Assembly: GCA_019118245.1 (NCBI GenBank)
Contig: DWZJ01000001.1
Coordinates: 1-52,476 of the forward strand
DNA length: 52,476 nt
From: Candidatus Oscillibacter excrementigallinarum
GTDB lineage: Bacteria; Bacillota; Clostridia; Oscillospirales; Oscillospiraceae
Direction of reading: 5' to 3'
Shown: one piece after another, positions 34,614 to 43,523 of the stretch
Layout: each line of letters opens with the position of its first letter
Numbering within the stretch: the stretch's first letter is position 1
Notes under the pieces: generated by a model
Told to the model about the DNA's origin: nothing
Databases searched by the model: none
Seen by the model: the letters and a program-made list of their open reading frames with translations, nothing else
Translations under genes and position numbers: made by a program

Positions 34614-34649
34614 CAGAGGCCGGGGGCGGACTCTCGCCCCCGGCCTCTG
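34614..34649 (-). terminator. Terminator hairpin of the rubrerythrin gene
   Basis: Perfect 15-bp stem (34614-34628 with 34635-34649), loop of six, next to the stop at 34658. No T-run. Confidence 0.7.
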
Positions 34650-34657
34650 CCGTCAGG

Positions 34658-35269
34658 TCATTTCTTCAGCACCGCCGCGCCGTAGGGTGCCATTTCCAGC
34701 CGGATGAAAAAGCCCTGGTCATGCTGGCACACCGGACACAGCTTGGGGGCCTCGGTCCCCTCGAAGAGATAGCCGCAGTTCAGGCACATCCAGGCGCACT
34801 GGACGTCAGAGACGAACAGCTTGCCCTGCTCCAGCAGGTCCGCCAAACGGCCGAAGCGGTTGCCGTGGGCCTCCTCGATCTCGGCGATCTTGTGGAAGGA
34901 GGCCGCCACGGCGGAAAAGCCCTCCCGCTGGGCCACGTCACCGAAGGTTCTGTACACCGGGTCGTGCTCCTCATACTCGTTGTGCTGGGCCTTGCGGAGC
35001 AGCTCCTTCACATCGTTGGTCAGGTCCACGGGATAGGTGCCGTCGATGGCCACCGTCTGACCCGCCGCCTCCTTCATATGGTTGTAGAAGATCTCCGCGT
35101 GCTCCTTCTCCTGGTCCGCGGTGAAGCGGAACACCGCCTCCACCACATGGAGCTTCTGCTGGCGGCAGACCGAGGCGGCGAAGGTGTAGCGGTTCCGGGC
35201 CTGGCTCTCGCCGGCAAAGGCCCGCATGAGGTTTTTCAAGGTCTCGCTGTTTTTCAGATCCACAGACAT
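34658..35269 (-). CDS. rbr: Rubrerythrin
   Basis: 203 residues. It removes hydrogen peroxide in anaerobes, using a diiron site fed by a rubredoxin-type iron. The four-helix ferritin-like part has two E-x-x-x-H-style helices (DQEKEHAEIFYNHM; EIEEAHGNRF) and GESQARNRYTF. The C-terminal rubredoxin domain has CLNCG and CPVC. The ATG at 35269 has AGGAGG 7 bases upstream. Single-gene unit between hairpins. The promoter is not clear: TATAAC is present upstream but lacks a well-placed -35 box. Confidence 0.96.
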   Translation of the reverse strand: MSVDLKNSETLKNLMRAFAGESQARNRYTFAASVCRQQKLHVVEAVFRFTADQEKEHAEIFYNHMKEAAGQTVAIDGTYPVDLTNDVKELLRKAQHNEYEEHDPVYRTFGDVAQREGFSAVAASFHKIAEIEEAHGNRFGRLADLLEQGKLFVSDVQCAWMCLNCGYLFEGTEAPKLCPVCQHDQGFFIRLEMAPYGAAVLKK

Positions 35270-35356
35270 ACTGGTTCCTCCTGTTTTCGGTGGGATAGGC
35301 ATATGTTTCCTCCAACAGGGGGCGGTTATACCTCCAAATGATCCTGCAAAATCCAA

Positions 35357-35389
35357 ACAGGCCCCGCGTCCAATGGACGCGGGGCCTGT
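35357..35389 (-). terminator. Terminator of the Na/Pi cotransporter gene
   Basis: Perfect 15-bp stem (35357-35371 with 35375-35389), loop AAT; on the minus strand it is followed by TTTGGATTTT. Confidence 0.85.
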
Positions 35390-35400
35390 CCCAAGGAGAT

Positions 35401-37149
35401 TTATGCCTCGGGGAGATGGTATTTCTTCTGATCCCGGCGCAGGTCCTCGCTGAAGGCGCCGCCGGCCTTCACCTCCTGCAGATAGGCGTGGCCGCCGGGG
35501 CCGCCGTCCTGCTCCTGAATGACGCTGACGGCGATGTTGGAGCAGTGGTCGGACACCCGCTCGATATTGGTCAGCAGGTCACTGAGCACGAATCCCAGCT
35601 GGATGGTGCACTGGCCGGTCTGGAGCCGCTGGGTGTGGCGGGTCCGGATCTCCTCGATCAGCTGATCGATGGTCTCCTCCAGGGGCTCCACCTGGCGGGC
35701 CGTGTCCGCGTCCGGGGGCTGGAAGCTGCGGAGGGTCAGATCCAGGATGTCGTCCAGCGCGGCCAGGAGCACCTGCAGCTCCTCCCATGCGCTGTCAGAG
35801 AAGCGGAGTTCCTTGTCGTGGAGCTCCTGAGCGGACTCCTGGATATTCACCGCATGGTCGCCGATCCGCTCAAAGTCTCCGATGGCCTGGAGCAGCCGGG
35901 AGACCGTACGCATATCCTGCATGGACAGCCCGTGCTGGGAGGCCTCCACCAGGTAATTGCCCAGCCGGTCTTCATAGATGTCCAGCTTGTCTTCATTCTG
36001 CGTGATCTGGGTCTCCCGCTCCCGGCTGTAGTGGGCGATCTGGTCCACCGCCAGGCAGATATTCTCCCGGGCGGCTTGTCCCATACGGCCGGCCATGGCA
36101 GCGCTCTCACTGACGGCCGCGCCGGGGGTCCGCAGCAGCAGGGGATCCAGGAAGGCAAAGCCCTTGCCGGTGTTCTCCGTCCGCACCAGCCTCCGCGCCA
36201 GCTTTTCCAGCTGGCGGGAGAAGGGCAGGAGCAGGATGGTGGTGAACACGTTGAAGGCTGTGTGGCAGAAGGCGATGCCCACAGCGCCCACTGTCTGGTC
36301 CATGAAGGCGAAGTGGAGGAACAGGTCGCCGCCGTAGAACAGGACCAGGCACACGGCCGTGCCGATGATGTTGAAGGAGATGTGGACCACCGCCACCCGC
36401 TTGGCGTTACGGTTGACGCCGATGGAGCTGATGAGGGCCGTGACGCAGGTGCCGATGTTCTGCCCCATGATGACGGGGATGGCCATGCCGTAGGTGATGG
36501 AGCCGGTCATGGCCAGGGCCTGGAGAATGGCCACGGAGGCGGCGGAGGACTGGATGATGCCGGTGAACACCGCGCCCACCAGGACCCCCAGCAGGGGATT
36601 TTCAAAGGCGGTGAGAAGCCCGGCGAACTGGGGCATCTCCGCCAGGGGGCTGACGGAGTCGCTCATCAGCTCCATGCCGTACATCAAAATGGCAAAGCCC
36701 ATCATAATACGGCCCACGTCCCGGCGCCGCTGGCGCTTGGAGCCCATGATCAGCAGAATGCCCGCCAGGGCGATCAGGGGGGAGAAGTTCTCCGGCTTCA
36801 GGAGGTTCACGAAGACGCTCTCGCTCTCGATGCCGGTGAGGGAGAGGATCCATGCCGTCAGGGTGGTGCCGATGTTGGAGCCCATGATGACGCCGATGGT
36901 CTGGCCCAGCTCCATGACGCCGGAGTTCACCAGGCCCACCAGCATCACCGTCATGGCGGAGGAGGACTGGATGGCGATGGTGATGCCCGCACCCAGCAGC
37001 AGGCTTTTGAAGGGGTTGGAGGTCATGCGTTTGAGCATACGCTCCAGCTTGCCGCCAGCCATTTTTTCCAAACTTTTGGACATGACGGTCATGCCGTATA
37101 AGAAGAAGGCCAAGCCGCCGCAGAGGGTAAAGACAGAGAAGATGTCCAT
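35401..37149 (-). CDS. Na/Pi cotransporter family protein with C-terminal PhoU domain
   Basis: 582 residues. The N-terminal about 340 residues are the NptA/YjbB type Na+/phosphate cotransporter, with two inverted repeats each bearing the QSSSA motif (GITIAIQSSSAMTVMLVG; GIIQSSAASVAILQALA) and the related GSNIGTT / GQNIGTC. The C-terminal about 200 residues form a PhoU-like helical domain with two repeats (IGDFERIGDHAVNI; NIERVSDHCSNIAV), which in PhoU bind metal clusters. Such fusions may move phosphate in or out under PhoU control. The ATG at 37149 has GGAG about 13 bases upstream, a long spacing, but no better in-frame start exists. No pho genes are nearby. Confidence 0.92.
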   Translation of the reverse strand: MDIFSVFTLCGGLAFFLYGMTVMSKSLEKMAGGKLERMLKRMTSNPFKSLLLGAGITIAIQSSSAMTVMLVGLVNSGVMELGQTIGVIMGSNIGTTLTAWILSLTGIESESVFVNLLKPENFSPLIALAGILLIMGSKRQRRRDVGRIMMGFAILMYGMELMSDSVSPLAEMPQFAGLLTAFENPLLGVLVGAVFTGIIQSSAASVAILQALAMTGSITYGMAIPVIMGQNIGTCVTALISSIGVNRNAKRVAVVHISFNIIGTAVCLVLFYGGDLFLHFAFMDQTVGAVGIAFCHTAFNVFTTILLLPFSRQLEKLARRLVRTENTGKGFAFLDPLLLRTPGAAVSESAAMAGRMGQAARENICLAVDQIAHYSRERETQITQNEDKLDIYEDRLGNYLVEASQHGLSMQDMRTVSRLLQAIGDFERIGDHAVNIQESAQELHDKELRFSDSAWEELQVLLAALDDILDLTLRSFQPPDADTARQVEPLEETIDQLIEEIRTRHTQRLQTGQCTIQLGFVLSDLLTNIERVSDHCSNIAVSVIQEQDGGPGGHAYLQEVKAGGAFSEDLRRDQKKYHLPEA

Positions 37150-37225
37150 TGCTGCGCCACATCTCCTTTCCGATTTCCAGGGCGGCCGAAGCCGGCCTGA
37201 TCTCTCATGTATACTGCGCCAAAAC

Positions 37226-37254
37226 ATTATATATGCAATTCGTCTTTCTGCAAA
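37226..37254 (-). promoter_or_regulatory. Promoter of the Na/Pi cotransporter gene
   Basis: Minus strand TTTGCA (37249-37254), 17-base spacer, TATAAT (37226-37231). Confidence 0.7.
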
Positions 37255-37373
37255 GGGGATTCTAAATTTTTTGTAAAATTTGCGTAAAATAAAGGAAAAA
37301 CGCAAAAATGCCTATGGGCTTTCTTGTACAAAACAGAAGGGTTCCAGCCGCCGTTCAAAACGGGCAGGACAAA

Positions 37374-37400
37374 GGGGCGTTCCCTCTTTGGGAACGCCCC
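37374..37400 (-). terminator. Terminator of the patatin gene
   Basis: Perfect 11-bp stem (37374-37384 with 37390-37400), loop TCTTT. Confidence 0.75.
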
Positions 37401-37422
37401 CGCGTCATCACCGCCGAAGCGG

Positions 37423-38301
37423 TCAGGCCTCCTCCGGCAGGTGCTCCTCCGTCCAGAAGGCGCGCACCGCCTCCGCGGCCCGGAGGCCGGCGAAAAAGCC
37501 GTCCTGCCACAGGGCCAGGATCTTTTTCCGGTCCCGCTCCGTGCGGGAGAAGCCCCGGGTGTCCTCCGGCGCGATCACCAGGATCCGGCCCTCCCGTTCC
37601 ATCTGGAACAGCTCCTCCCGGCACTGGTTGTAGCGCTCCGCCCGGGTCCGCAGGTCCTCCAGAAACGCGGGGTACTTGCGGTAGACCCGGCGGAACAGGG
37701 GCATCAGCTGCTCCGGCTCCTTCTGATAGCTCCGCTCCCGGGTCAGGACCACCACCACCCGGTCGCAGCCCACCTCCAGCGCCCGCTTCCAGGGAACGGC
37801 ATCGGAACAGCCTCCGTCCAGATAGGGAGTATCCCCGTCCAGCCGGATGGGCTGGAACAGCACCGGCATGGCGCAGGTGGCCTGCAGCAGCAGGAAGTGC
37901 TCGTCCCGCCGGGGGACCTCCCAGTACTCCGCCCGGCCGGTCGGGAGGTTGGTGACCACCGCCTCCGCCGTTCCGGGGTAGGCCGCAAACGTGTCGTAGT
38001 CGAAGGGGACCAGCTCATTGGGGATGGTCTCATAGGCGAATTTCAGCCCGAAATAGCTGCGGTTCCTGGGATCGAAAAAGTTCCCCCAGCCCATGTACCG
38101 CCGGTCATTGGCGTAGTGCATCAGCAGCTGGAGATTCCGCCGCAGCTGCTGGGAGAGATAGCTGACCCCGTAGGCCATGCCCGCGGAGACGCCGATGGTG
38201 TAGTCCGGCATGGGCAGTTTCTCGTGCAAAAAGGCGTCGCACACGCCGGAGGAGAAGATGGTGCGCAGGGCGCCGCCCTCCAGCACCAGACCTGTTTTCA
38301 T
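37423..38301 (-). CDS. Patatin-like phospholipase family protein
   Basis: 292 residues. The oxyanion-hole motif GGALR (9-13) and nucleophile elbow GVSAGM (Ser39) open the protein, and the catalytic Asp lies in YLDGGCSDAVP. This is the RssA/YjjU-like branch of serine lipid acyl hydrolases; no signal peptide, so it is cytoplasmic or membrane-associated. The ATG at 38301 follows GGAAGGA. The 88-base gap to the methyltransferase gene upstream on the same strand is consistent with an operon. Substrate unknown. Confidence 0.92.
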   Translation of the reverse strand: MKTGLVLEGGALRTIFSSGVCDAFLHEKLPMPDYTIGVSAGMAYGVSYLSQQLRRNLQLLMHYANDRRYMGWGNFFDPRNRSYFGLKFAYETIPNELVPFDYDTFAAYPGTAEAVVTNLPTGRAEYWEVPRRDEHFLLLQATCAMPVLFQPIRLDGDTPYLDGGCSDAVPWKRALEVGCDRVVVVLTRERSYQKEPEQLMPLFRRVYRKYPAFLEDLRTRAERYNQCREELFQMEREGRILVIAPEDTRGFSRTERDRKKILALWQDGFFAGLRAAEAVRAFWTEEHLPEEA

Positions 38302-38389
38302 GGAGCAGTCCTTCCTTTCTATGTCAGTCATGCAGAGTTGGATCGATCGTGTCATGAGAGCGCCGCGTCCGCCCATGTGTGCGGAACGG

Positions 38390-39127
38390 TCACGCCGGGC
38401 GCTTCCGGGCGGCCACCAGCAGCATCATGGGGCGGCGGAGCTCGTCCCGCATCCCGGGCTGGTCCAGCATCCGTGCCGGCGGCTGGGGCTCCACCACCCG
38501 CAGCAGCTGGAAGCCGCCGGTCAGCAGACCGTCCAGATAAGTGGTGAGGGTGCGGTGGTACTTCACCACGTCCTCTCCCAGGAAGCGGGCCATGCGCTGG
38601 CCCTCCTCAAAATACCGGTCCACCGGGAAGTGGAGGGGCGTCCCGTCGGGGCCGTAATACCAGTCCTGGGGACCGGCGGCGGTGAAGATTGGGTGCTCCA
38701 CGGAGAACACGAAGTCCCCGCCGGGCACCAGGCACCGCCGTACCCGCTCCAGAAAGTCCCCAAAAGAGGGGAGGTAGTGGATGGCCAGGGAACTGAGGAC
38801 CACGTCGAAGCGCTCCGGCGGGAAATCGATCTCCGCCATGTCCCCCCGGACATAGGTCACCTGGGGGAGCCTAGTCTTTTCCCGGGCCACGGCCAGCATC
38901 TTCTCCGACAGATCCACCCCCGTGACGGACGCGGCGCCGTGCTCCGCCGCGTAAATGCAGTGCCAGCCGTAGCCGCAGCCCAGGTCCAGGACCCGCTTCC
39001 CGGCAAAGTCCGGCAGCAGGGGCTCCAGGGTCTCCCACTCCCCGGCGCCGGCCAGGCCCAGACGGGAGCGGTCCATCTGCCCGTATTTTTCAAAAAAGGT
39101 CTCGTCGTCGTACCGGCTCGTTTTCAT
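38390..39127 (-). CDS. Class I SAM-dependent methyltransferase
   Basis: 245 residues. Motif I VLDLGCGYGWHCIYAAEHGA binds S-adenosylmethionine, then the acidic motif VTGVDLSEKML, GDMAEIDFP, and motif IV FDVVLSSLAIHYLPS. The C-terminal half (SVEHPIFTAAGPQDWYYG...) matches a common UbiE/Methyltransf_11 subgroup of small-molecule methyltransferases. GAGGAGC lies directly before the ATG. Upstream is divergent to the DUF1538 gene. The substrate cannot be predicted. Confidence 0.9.
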   Translation of the reverse strand: MKTSRYDDETFFEKYGQMDRSRLGLAGAGEWETLEPLLPDFAGKRVLDLGCGYGWHCIYAAEHGAASVTGVDLSEKMLAVAREKTRLPQVTYVRGDMAEIDFPPERFDVVLSSLAIHYLPSFGDFLERVRRCLVPGGDFVFSVEHPIFTAAGPQDWYYGPDGTPLHFPVDRYFEEGQRMARFLGEDVVKYHRTLTTYLDGLLTGGFQLLRVVEPQPPARMLDQPGMRDELRRPMMLLVAARKRPA

Positions 39128-39305
39128 GCTCCTCGCTCCTGTTGAACCGCAGTGATATGGTATAGCATAGCACAGTTCTGAGGAAAAGGGAATCTCCCCG
39201 GCGTGTGTAAAGATTTTGTGAATTTCTTGTTTTCCGACACAGGGAGAGCCCTTTTTATGGTATTATGATTATATCTATATAAATTGTATGAATTTCGGAG
39301 AGGTG

Positions 39306-40859
39306 ATGAGATTGCCGTGGAAGAGACAGAAACAATGGCAGGAGCGTCTGGGACGGAGTAAGACCATCCTGTGGGAAAAACTGCGGGAGGCGCTGGCCTC
39401 CGTGGTCCCCATTATGATCATCGTACTGGTCCTCAGCTTCACGGTCGCCCCGATCCCGACGGAGACGCTGCTGGCCTTTCTGATCGGCGCCGTGATGGTC
39501 ATTCTGGGCATCGCCCTGTTCTCCCTGGGTGCTGATACCGCCATGACCCCCATCGGCGAACGGGTGGGCGCCGCCATGACCCGGTCCCGCAAGCTCTGGA
39601 TCATGGCCGGTGTGGGTTTTTTGATGGGCGTCATCGTCACCGTGTCGGAACCGGACCTGCAGGTGCTGGCCCAGCAGGTGCCCGGTGTGCCCAACGCCAT
39701 CCTGGTGGGCGCTGTGGCCGTGGGCGTGGGGATCTTTCTGGTGATCGCCATGCTGCGCATCCTCTTCCGTATCCCCCTGAACCGGATGCTGGTGTTTTTC
39801 TATATCATCGTGTTTGCCGTGGCCCTCTTCGTCCCGGAGGATTTCCTGGCCATCGCCTTTGACTCCGGCGGCGTCACCACCGGTCCCATGACCGTCCCCT
39901 TCATCATGGCCCTGGGCGTTGGCGTGGCCTCCATCCGCAGCGACGAGAACGCCTCCCAGGACAGCTTCGGCCTGGTGGCCCTCTGCTCCATCGGCCCCAT
40001 CCTCGCGGTGATGGTGCTGTCCCTGATCTATCCGGGGGCCGGCGTGTACACGCCGGTGGAGATCCCCTCCGTGGCGGACAGCCGGGCCCTGTGGCACCTG
40101 TTCCAGGCGGAACTGCCGGCGTATCTCAGCGAGGTGGCGGTCTGCCTGGCGCCCATCGCGGTGTTTTTCGCCATCTTCCAGGTTGTATCCCTGAAATTAA
40201 AGAAGAAAAAGGTCTTGAAAATCGTCATCGGCATCCTATATACTTATGTGGGCCTGGTCCTGTTTCTGGCAGGCGCCAACGTGGGCTTCATGCCTGCCGG
40301 CAGCTATCTCAGCCGGCAGATCGCCTCGCTGTCCTATCACTGGATCCTGGTCCCCATCGGGATGCTGATGGGCTGGTTCATCGTGCAGGCGGAGCCTGCG
40401 GTCCATGTGCTGAACAAGCAGGTGGAGGAGATCACCTCCGGCGCCATCCCCGGCAAGGCCATGAGCACCAGCCTCTCCATCGGCGTGGCCATCTCCATTG
40501 GCCTGGCCATGGTGCGGGTGATGACCGGGATCTCCATTTTCTGGCTGGTGATCCCGGGATATCTGGCGGCCATCGTCATGTCCTTCTTCGTGCCCAAGAT
40601 TTTCACCGCCATTGCTTTCGACTCCGGCGGTGTGGCCTCCGGTCCCATGACGGCCACCTTCCTGCTGCCCTTCGCCCAGGGCGCCTGCGAGGCCCTGGGT
40701 GGAAACGTGATCACGGATGCCTTCGGCGTGGTGGCCATGGTGGCCATGACCCCCCTGCTGACCATCCAGATGCTGGGGCTCCTGTATAAGTTCAAGATGA
40801 GAAAGACTGCCCAGGAGACGCCTCCCGCCGCCGCGGAAGAGGAGATCATCGAGCTATGA
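39306..40859 (+). CDS. DUF1538 integral membrane protein, internally duplicated
   Basis: 517 residues with about 12 hydrophobic segments in two related halves. The halves share S/A-E-P-x-x-x-V-L-x-x-Q-V, F-D-S-G-G-V-x-x-G-P-M-T (residues 185-196 and 438-449) and D-x-F-G-x-V-A. This is the DUF1538 family, of unknown function; the paired glycine-rich motifs look like re-entrant loops of a transporter or channel. GGAGAGGTGAT overlaps the start region. ATG 39306 is chosen, but an upstream ATG (39288) and TTG (39312) are in frame. It overlaps an upstream possible start of the PII-like gene by ATGA, so the two are cotranscribed. Confidence 0.88.
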   Translation: MRLPWKRQKQWQERLGRSKTILWEKLREALASVVPIMIIVLVLSFTVAPIPTETLLAFLIGAVMVILGIALFSLGADTAMTPIGERVGAAMTRSRKLWIMAGVGFLMGVIVTVSEPDLQVLAQQVPGVPNAILVGAVAVGVGIFLVIAMLRILFRIPLNRMLVFFYIIVFAVALFVPEDFLAIAFDSGGVTTGPMTVPFIMALGVGVASIRSDENASQDSFGLVALCSIGPILAVMVLSLIYPGAGVYTPVEIPSVADSRALWHLFQAELPAYLSEVAVCLAPIAVFFAIFQVVSLKLKKKKVLKIVIGILYTYVGLVLFLAGANVGFMPAGSYLSRQIASLSYHWILVPIGMLMGWFIVQAEPAVHVLNKQVEEITSGAIPGKAMSTSLSIGVAISIGLAMVRVMTGISIFWLVIPGYLAAIVMSFFVPKIFTAIAFDSGGVASGPMTATFLLPFAQGACEALGGNVITDAFGVVAMVAMTPLLTIQMLGLLYKFKMRKTAQETPPAAAEEEIIEL

Positions 40860-40897
40860 ACGGCTCGTCCAATGTCAGAAAGAGAGGAGAGACCGCC

Positions 40898-41569
40898 ATG
40901 CAGGGCGCCGATTTGATCATCACCATCACAGACCGCAGCCGGGCGGATCAATTCGCATCCTGGTTCCGTTCCCGGGGGATCACGCTGGTGCTGACGGCCC
41001 TGGGCCAGGGCACCGCCACCACAGAGGTGCTGGATTTTCTGGGCCTGGAGGCCACGGAAAAAGCCGTGCTGTTCTGCGTAGCTCCCCGATCCCCCCGGAT
41101 GGTGCGCCAGGCGGCCCGGGAGCTGTGGCTGGATGTGCCCGGCCAGGGCGTTTTGATGACCGTGCCGGTGAACAGCATCGGCGGTTCCACTGCCAAGGAA
41201 TATCTGCTGCATGAACAGGAGGGAGAGGCCGCTATGGAACAAGCAAGCACCCATGATCTGATCGTGATCATCGCCAATCAGGGGTCCACGGACCTGGTGA
41301 TGGATGCCGCCCGGGAGGCGGGCGCCACCGGCGGCACCGTGATCCACGCCAAGGGCACCGGCACGGAGCTGGTGCAGAAATTCTTCGGTGTGTCCATTGC
41401 AACGGAGCAGGAGATGATCTTCATCCTGACCCGGAGCGAGACGAAGAAGCCCATCATGAAGGCCGTCATGGCCAAGGCGGGCGTCCACAGCCCCGCCCAG
41501 GCGCTGGTCTTTTCCCTGCCGGTGGGAGATATCGCCGGCCTGCGGGAGCTGGACCAGCCGGAACCCTGA
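40898..41569 (+). CDS. Tandem PII-like signal protein
   Basis: 223 residues: two PII (GlnB)-like ferredoxin-fold domains at about 4-93 and 119-212. Each has the strand DLIITI / DLIVII, a central G-x-G-T-x-x-x-E-V/L-x-x-F-x-G segment (residues 36-49 and 152-164) and a strand (AVLFCV / MIFILT). PII proteins bind ATP/ADP and 2-oxoglutarate or other small molecules and control transporters and enzymes. Single PII domains normally trimerise, so a tandem chain is unusual. The T-loop Tyr of GlnB is not seen. ATG 40898 has AGGAG well spaced; ATG 40856 (overlapping the DUF1538 stop) is an alternative. It probably gates the DUF1538 partner (inference). Confidence 0.85.
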   Translation: MQGADLIITITDRSRADQFASWFRSRGITLVLTALGQGTATTEVLDFLGLEATEKAVLFCVAPRSPRMVRQAARELWLDVPGQGVLMTVPVNSIGGSTAKEYLLHEQEGEAAMEQASTHDLIVIIANQGSTDLVMDAAREAGATGGTVIHAKGTGTELVQKFFGVSIATEQEMIFILTRSETKKPIMKAVMAKAGVHSPAQALVFSLPVGDIAGLRELDQPEP

Positions 41570-41581
41570 AGAAGCGCATAA

Positions 41582-41612
41582 ACGGGCCCGCCTGATGCGG
41601 GCTCGTTTTTTT
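41582..41612 (+). terminator. Terminator of the DUF1538-PII operon
   Basis: 10-bp stem with one G-T pair (41582-41591 with 41597-41606), loop CTGAT, followed by seven T. Confidence 0.9.
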
Positions 41613-41832
41613 CGCATCTCTTCGTCTGCGTGCGTGCGGTTTCGGCGCATTTGGTATGGATCTGTCAAAACGGCCCGGTTTTCTCCCGTTTTTCAGAAAA
41701 TCCCATGGATTTTTTGAAATTCTTGCAAAACCTTGGAGGCCTCGACAGATTCAGACAGAATTTCTCCCCTCCTTTGTGTATGATAGAGAAAACTTCCACA
41801 AGATATGGAAGTTCAGAAAGGATGAATACCAA

Positions 41833-41994
41833 ATGCAGAAGGTCTCCCAAGAATACCTGTTGCTCTTCAACGCCATCACCGACGCGGAGGAGTCCCTTTG
41901 CCGGCTGCGGGCCAGATTGATGGACGCACAGCGGAAGGCGGAGGAACTGTACATCGCCGGCAACGACGCCGGCCCCTTTTCCAAAGACATCTGA
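41833..41994 (+). CDS. Small 53-residue protein of unknown function
   Basis: MQKVSQEYLLLFNAITDAEE... is a short, charged, helical protein without a membrane segment; it may form a coiled coil (heptad-like Leu/Ile spacing through LLLFNAITDAEESLCRLRARL). AAAGGA lies about 11 bases before the ATG, a TATGAT box about 50 bases before it, and a strong terminator after it. A real small gene seems likely because it has its own expression signals. Function unknown. Confidence 0.6.
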   Translation: MQKVSQEYLLLFNAITDAEESLCRLRARLMDAQRKAEELYIAGNDAGPFSKDI

Positions 41995-42059
41995 GGCTTC
42001 CACCGGGCGAAGCCGCCGGTTTTCCGGCGCCCGGCATGATCCTATCACATGATGATACA

Positions 42060-42096
42060 GGCGGAGGTCCCGGTCCGGGACCTCCGCCGCTTTTTT
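42060..42096 (+). terminator. Terminator after the small ORF
   Basis: 13-bp stem (42060-42072 with 42076-42088), loop GTC, then CGC and six T. Confidence 0.9.
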
Positions 42097-42145
42097 GATG
42101 GTGCGAAATTTTGTTGCATTTGCCGGTGCCCTGGGCCGCTACCTG

Positions 42146-42154
42146 TGGTATGAT
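42146..42154 (+). promoter_or_regulatory. Extended -10 promoter for nfo
   Basis: TGG then TATGAT (42149-42154), about 55 bases before the start; no good -35 box. Confidence 0.5.
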
Positions 42155-42208
42155 AGGGTCAAAACACACAGCCCCCGGACATCCCGGGGGATACAAGGAG
42201 GTCCCATT

Positions 42209-43042
42209 ATGCTGTACATCGGCTGCCATCTGTCCTCCTCCAAGGGCTTCGCGGCCATGGGCCGCCAGGCGCTGGAGCTGGGAGCCAATACCTTTCAGTT
42301 TTTCACCCGTAACCCCCGGGGCAGCAAAGCCAAGGACCTGGACCCGGCGGACGCGGCGGCCCTGCGGGACCTGATGGCCCAGCACGGCTTCGGGCCCATC
42401 GTGGCCCACGCCCCCTACACCCTGAACCTCTGCGGCGCGGAGGAGAAGAACCGCGCCTTCGCCCGGGAGACCATGGCGGACGACCTTCAGCGGCTGGAGC
42501 ATGTGCCGGGGCAGTTCTACAACTTCCATCCCGGCAGCCATGTGGGCCAGGGGATGGAGGCCGGCATCGCGCTCATCGCCGAGGGGCTCAACGCCATCCT
42601 CCGGCCGGACCAGTCCACCACTGTGCTGCTGGAGACCATGGCCGGCAAGGGCAGCGAGGTGGGCGGCCGCTTTGAGGAGCTGCGGGCCATTCTGGACCGG
42701 GTGGAGCTCTCCGGCAAAATGGGAGTCTGCCTGGACACCTGCCACGTCTCCGACGGGGGATACGACATCATCCATGATTTGGACGGGGTTCTGACGGAAT
42801 TTGACCGGATCATCGGCCTGGACCGCCTGAAGGCCATCCATCTCAACGACAGCAAGAATCCCCCCGGCAGCCACAAGGACCGCCACGCCTGCCTGGGGGA
42901 GGGGACCATCGGGCTGGAGGCCTTGGGGCGAATCGTCCGTCACCCGGCACTGAAACACCTGCCCTTCTGCCTAGAGACCCCCAATGACCTGCCCGGCTAC
43001 GCCCGGGAGATCGCCCTGATGCGGGAGCTGGCGGAGGCGTGA
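42209..43042 (+). CDS. nfo: Endonuclease IV (AP endonuclease)
   Basis: 277 residues, normal length. It cleaves DNA 5' of abasic sites in base excision repair, using three zinc ions. TIM-barrel motifs follow in order: [62 protein letters not shown] (metal ligands), [16 protein letters not shown] and [18 protein letters not shown] precedes the ATG at 42209. A GNAT gene follows after 33 bases, probably in the same transcript. Confidence 0.97.
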   Translation: MLYIGCHLSSSKGFAAMGRQALELGANTFQFFTRNPRGSKAKDLDPADAAALRDLMAQHGFGPIVAHAPYTLNLCGAEEKNRAFARETMADDLQRLEHVPGQFYNFHPGSHVGQGMEAGIALIAEGLNAILRPDQSTTVLLETMAGKGSEVGGRFEELRAILDRVELSGKMGVCLDTCHVSDGGYDIIHDLDGVLTEFDRIIGLDRLKAIHLNDSKNPPGSHKDRHACLGEGTIGLEALGRIVRHPALKHLPFCLETPNDLPGYAREIALMRELAEA

Positions 43043-43075
43043 GCGCCCGGTTTAGCAGATACAGGAGGATGTGCC

Positions 43076-43465
43076 ATGAATTACCAGGTGGATGACCGCG
43101 CCCTGACGGCGGAGGCGTTCCTCACCTTCGCGAATCAGGTCTGGCCGGGGGACTATGACGTGGAACGGACCCGGACTGCCCTGGCAAAGACGCTGAACCT
43201 CACCGCCTATGACGGCGGACAGCTGGTGGGCTGCCTGCGGATCCTCTCGGACGGGTATTTTTTCGGCACCATCACGGAGCTGCTGGTGCTGCCGTCGTAT
43301 CAGCGGCGGGGAATCGGCAGCCGGCTGCTCCGGCTGGCCAGGGCCCACACGCCCACCCTGCTGTACTTCGGCGCCCAGCCGGAGGCGGAGGCGTTCTATG
43401 AGAAAAACGGCTGCCAGCGGAGTCTGGCCGCCTTTGTCCTCCGGCCGGAGGACGGCGGGGCCTGA
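43076..43465 (+). CDS. GNAT family N-acetyltransferase
   Basis: 129 residues. The acetyl-CoA site is LLVLPSYQRRGIGSRLL (R/Q-x-x-G-x-G/A). The N-terminal beta strands (LTAYDGGQLVGCLRILSD) and the C-terminal YFGAQPEAEAFYEKNGC segment are typical. It acetylates an unknown amine. ACAGGAGG precedes the ATG. It follows nfo closely and ends in a strong hairpin. Confidence 0.92.
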   Translation: MNYQVDDRALTAEAFLTFANQVWPGDYDVERTRTALAKTLNLTAYDGGQLVGCLRILSDGYFFGTITELLVLPSYQRRGIGSRLLRLARAHTPTLLYFGAQPEAEAFYEKNGCQRSLAAFVLRPEDGGA

Positions 43466-43469
43466 AAAC

Positions 43470-43507
43470 AGCGGGAGGGGAGACGGTGTTCCGTCTCCCC
43501 TCCCGCT
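43470..43507. terminator. Terminator between GNAT and the convergent dehydrogenase gene
   Basis: Perfect 17-bp stem (43470-43486 with 43491-43507), loop TGTT. Likely bidirectional. Confidence 0.85.
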
Positions 43508-43523
43508 CCTGAGTTCCAGGCGT

